9,356 nt of DNA, from NCBI GenBank assembly GCA_021801545.1, contig JAJYXX010000064.1, positions 1-9,356 of the forward strand, given 5' to 3'. This DNA is from Chloroflexota bacterium. GTDB lineage: Bacteria > Chloroflexota > Limnocylindria > Limnocylindrales > CSP1-4. Below the pieces are notes generated by a model. The model saw only the letters and a list, made by a program, of their open reading frames with translations. It had not been told where the DNA came from and made no database searches. The translations under genes and the position numbers were made by a program. Positions 8,224-9,356 of the stretch are shown here, piece after piece (the stretch's first letter is position 1; each line of letters starts with the position of its first letter).

Positions 8224-9354
8224 ATGCTCCGCAACTCGTTCCCGATCGCCCGGATCGCCGGCATCGAGATCGGCGTCCACGCCAGCTGGCTGATCGTCTT
8301 TGGGCTCGTAACCTGGTCGCTCGCGGTCGGCTTCTTCCCGGGCGAGATCCCCGGCCTCAGCCCGCTCGAGGCGTGGGTCCTGGGCGCCGTCTCGGCCCTC
8401 CTCCTGTTCGGCTCGGTTCTTGTCCACGAGCTCGCCCATTCGTTCGTCGCCCGCGCCCAGGGTCTCGAGGCGCGCTCGATCACGCTCTTCATCTTCGGCG
8501 GTGTCTCGAACGTCGGCGGCCAGGCCCGCCGGCCGCTCACCGAGTTCGCGGTCGCGATCGTCGGACCGCTGACGAGCTTCGCGATCGGCGCGCTCTGCTG
8601 GGTCGTCAGCGCCGTCGTGGCCGGGGAGCCGCGCCTGGCCACGGTCGCGCGCTACCTGGCGCTCATCAACCTCCTCCTCGGCGCATTCAACCTCGTGCCG
8701 GGCTTCCCGCTCGACGGCGGTCGGGTCCTGCGCGCGATCGCCTGGAACGTGACCGGGAGCATGCGCCGGGGCACGGAGATCGCCGTCGCCGCCGGGCACG
8801 TCGTGGGCTACGGGATCATGATCCTCGGCTTCCTGGAGCTGTTCGCCGGCGAGCCGCTGAGCGGACTCTGGCTGGCGGCGATCGGCTGGTTCCTCAGCTC
8901 GGCGGCGACCGCGAGCCTCGACCAGGTCCGCTTCGAGGGGCTGCTGCGCGACGTGCGGGTCGGGGCGGTGATGTCGGCCGACACGACGACCGTCTCGCCG
9001 GAGACGACGATCGTGGCCCTGATCGAGCACTACCTGCTGCCGGGCAACCGGCGGGCCATGCCGGTCGCCCGGGACGGCCAGGTCGTCGGGATGATCACCC
9101 TCGGCGACATCCAGCGCGTCCCGGCCGAGCGGCGCGAGCAGACGCAGGTCGGTGAGGTGATGGGTGGCGCGGGCGGGCTGGTGGCTGTCCGCCCGAACGA
9201 CCGCGTGATCGAGGCGTTCGAGGCGCTCGGCGCCGGCGACTTCGAACAGCTGCCGGTCCTCGACGACGGCCGGCTCGTCGGGGTGATCTCGCGGGCCGAC
9301 ATCTTCCGCCAGCTCCAGCTGCGCGAGGCGCTCGGCGTCGACCGGGAGGCCTGA
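8224..9354 (+). CDS. Site-2 protease family membrane metalloprotease with CBS pair (M50, Rip3/SpoIVFB-like)
   Basis: This 376-residue intramembrane zinc protease cuts membrane proteins within or near the bilayer, usually to release a transcription factor or regulator. The N-terminus, FPIARIAGIEIGVHASWLIV, is typical of the family. Membrane segments lie near 18-37, 50-68, 107-133, 142-160, 187-208 and 214-230. The zinc motif HELAH is at 68-72 (His68, Glu69, His72), and the third ligand Asp164 sits in NLVPGFPLDGG (156-166). After the membrane core come two CBS motifs, about 245-303 and 315-370, with VLDDGRLVGVISRADIF typical of the second. CBS pairs often bind adenine nucleotides, which suggests activity tuned by cell energy state, but the ligand here is unknown. 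No obvious substrate, such as an anti-sigma factor, lies in the window. It ends two bases before the window edge. Confidence 0.95.
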   Translation: MLRNSFPIARIAGIEIGVHASWLIVFGLVTWSLAVGFFPGEIPGLSPLEAWVLGAVSALLLFGSVLVHELAHSFVARAQGLEARSITLFIFGGVSNVGGQARRPLTEFAVAIVGPLTSFAIGALCWVVSAVVAGEPRLATVARYLALINLLLGAFNLVPGFPLDGGRVLRAIAWNVTGSMRRGTEIAVAAGHVVGYGIMILGFLELFAGEPLSGLWLAAIGWFLSSAATASLDQVRFEGLLRDVRVGAVMSADTTTVSPETTIVALIEHYLLPGNRRAMPVARDGQVVGMITLGDIQRVPAERREQTQVGEVMGGAGGLVAVRPNDRVIEAFEALGAGDFEQLPVLDDGRLVGVISRADIFRQLQLREALGVDREA

Positions 9355-9356
9355 TC

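Noticed and set aside
7095..8642. A 515-codon minus-strand frame spanning the dnaE 3' end and the protease 5' end
   Set aside because: It crosses two well-supported + strand genes and their spacer and shows no recognisable domain. Its length is explained by the rarity of stop codons at this GC content.

Overview
The window comes from a very GC-rich bacterium (roughly 70% G+C by eye). Third codon positions are almost always G or C, and there are GTG starts, overlapping stop/start codons and a probable leaderless gene. These traits fit Chloroflexota (Limnocylindria-like lineages) or high-GC Actinomycetota. The assignment is an inference from style and protein motifs, not from a marker-gene comparison. 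All five genes are on the + strand. I see no mobile element, CRISPR array, rRNA or tRNA.

Region 1 (1-4055) is the distal part of a nucleoside uptake and salvage operon. It holds the 3' end of a tandem-ATPase gene of the BmpA-associated (NupO/YufO-like) type, then two BPD_transp_2 permeases (NupP- and NupQ-like), then an inosine/uridine-type nucleoside hydrolase. Each of the three junctions is a 4-base stop/start overlap (ATGA, GTGA, ATGA), so the genes are probably translationally coupled. Imported ribonucleosides would be cleaved at once to base and ribose. The BmpA-like binding lipoprotein and the first part of the ATPase presumably lie upstream of the window.

Region 2 (4056-4175) is a 120-base spacer. 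It holds a perfect 10-bp GC hairpin just after the operon, a probable terminator or 3' stabiliser, and a TACCAT -10-like box so close to the next gene that its message is probably leaderless.

Region 3 (4176-8081) is dnaE, the replicative DNA polymerase III alpha subunit of about 1301 residues. Its PHP domain keeps all nine metal ligands, which predicts built-in 3'-5' proofreading. The three palm aspartates and a QTSLF clamp-binding motif are present. A Pro/Gly/Ala-rich linker of about 140 residues separates the OB fold from the C-terminal domain.

Region 4 (8082-8223) is a 142-base spacer with an exact 21-bp tandem duplication that can form two adjoining hairpins, followed by a possible -10 box and a strong ribosome binding site. 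Region 5 (8224-9354) is a site-2-protease-like M50 membrane metalloprotease with a C-terminal CBS pair.

Overall this is mostly conserved housekeeping DNA. I do not see convincing evidence of a new system. The points most worth a second look are the intact PHP exonuclease site, the long DnaE linker, the hairpin-forming repeat after dnaE, and the low-complexity repeats at gene ends.
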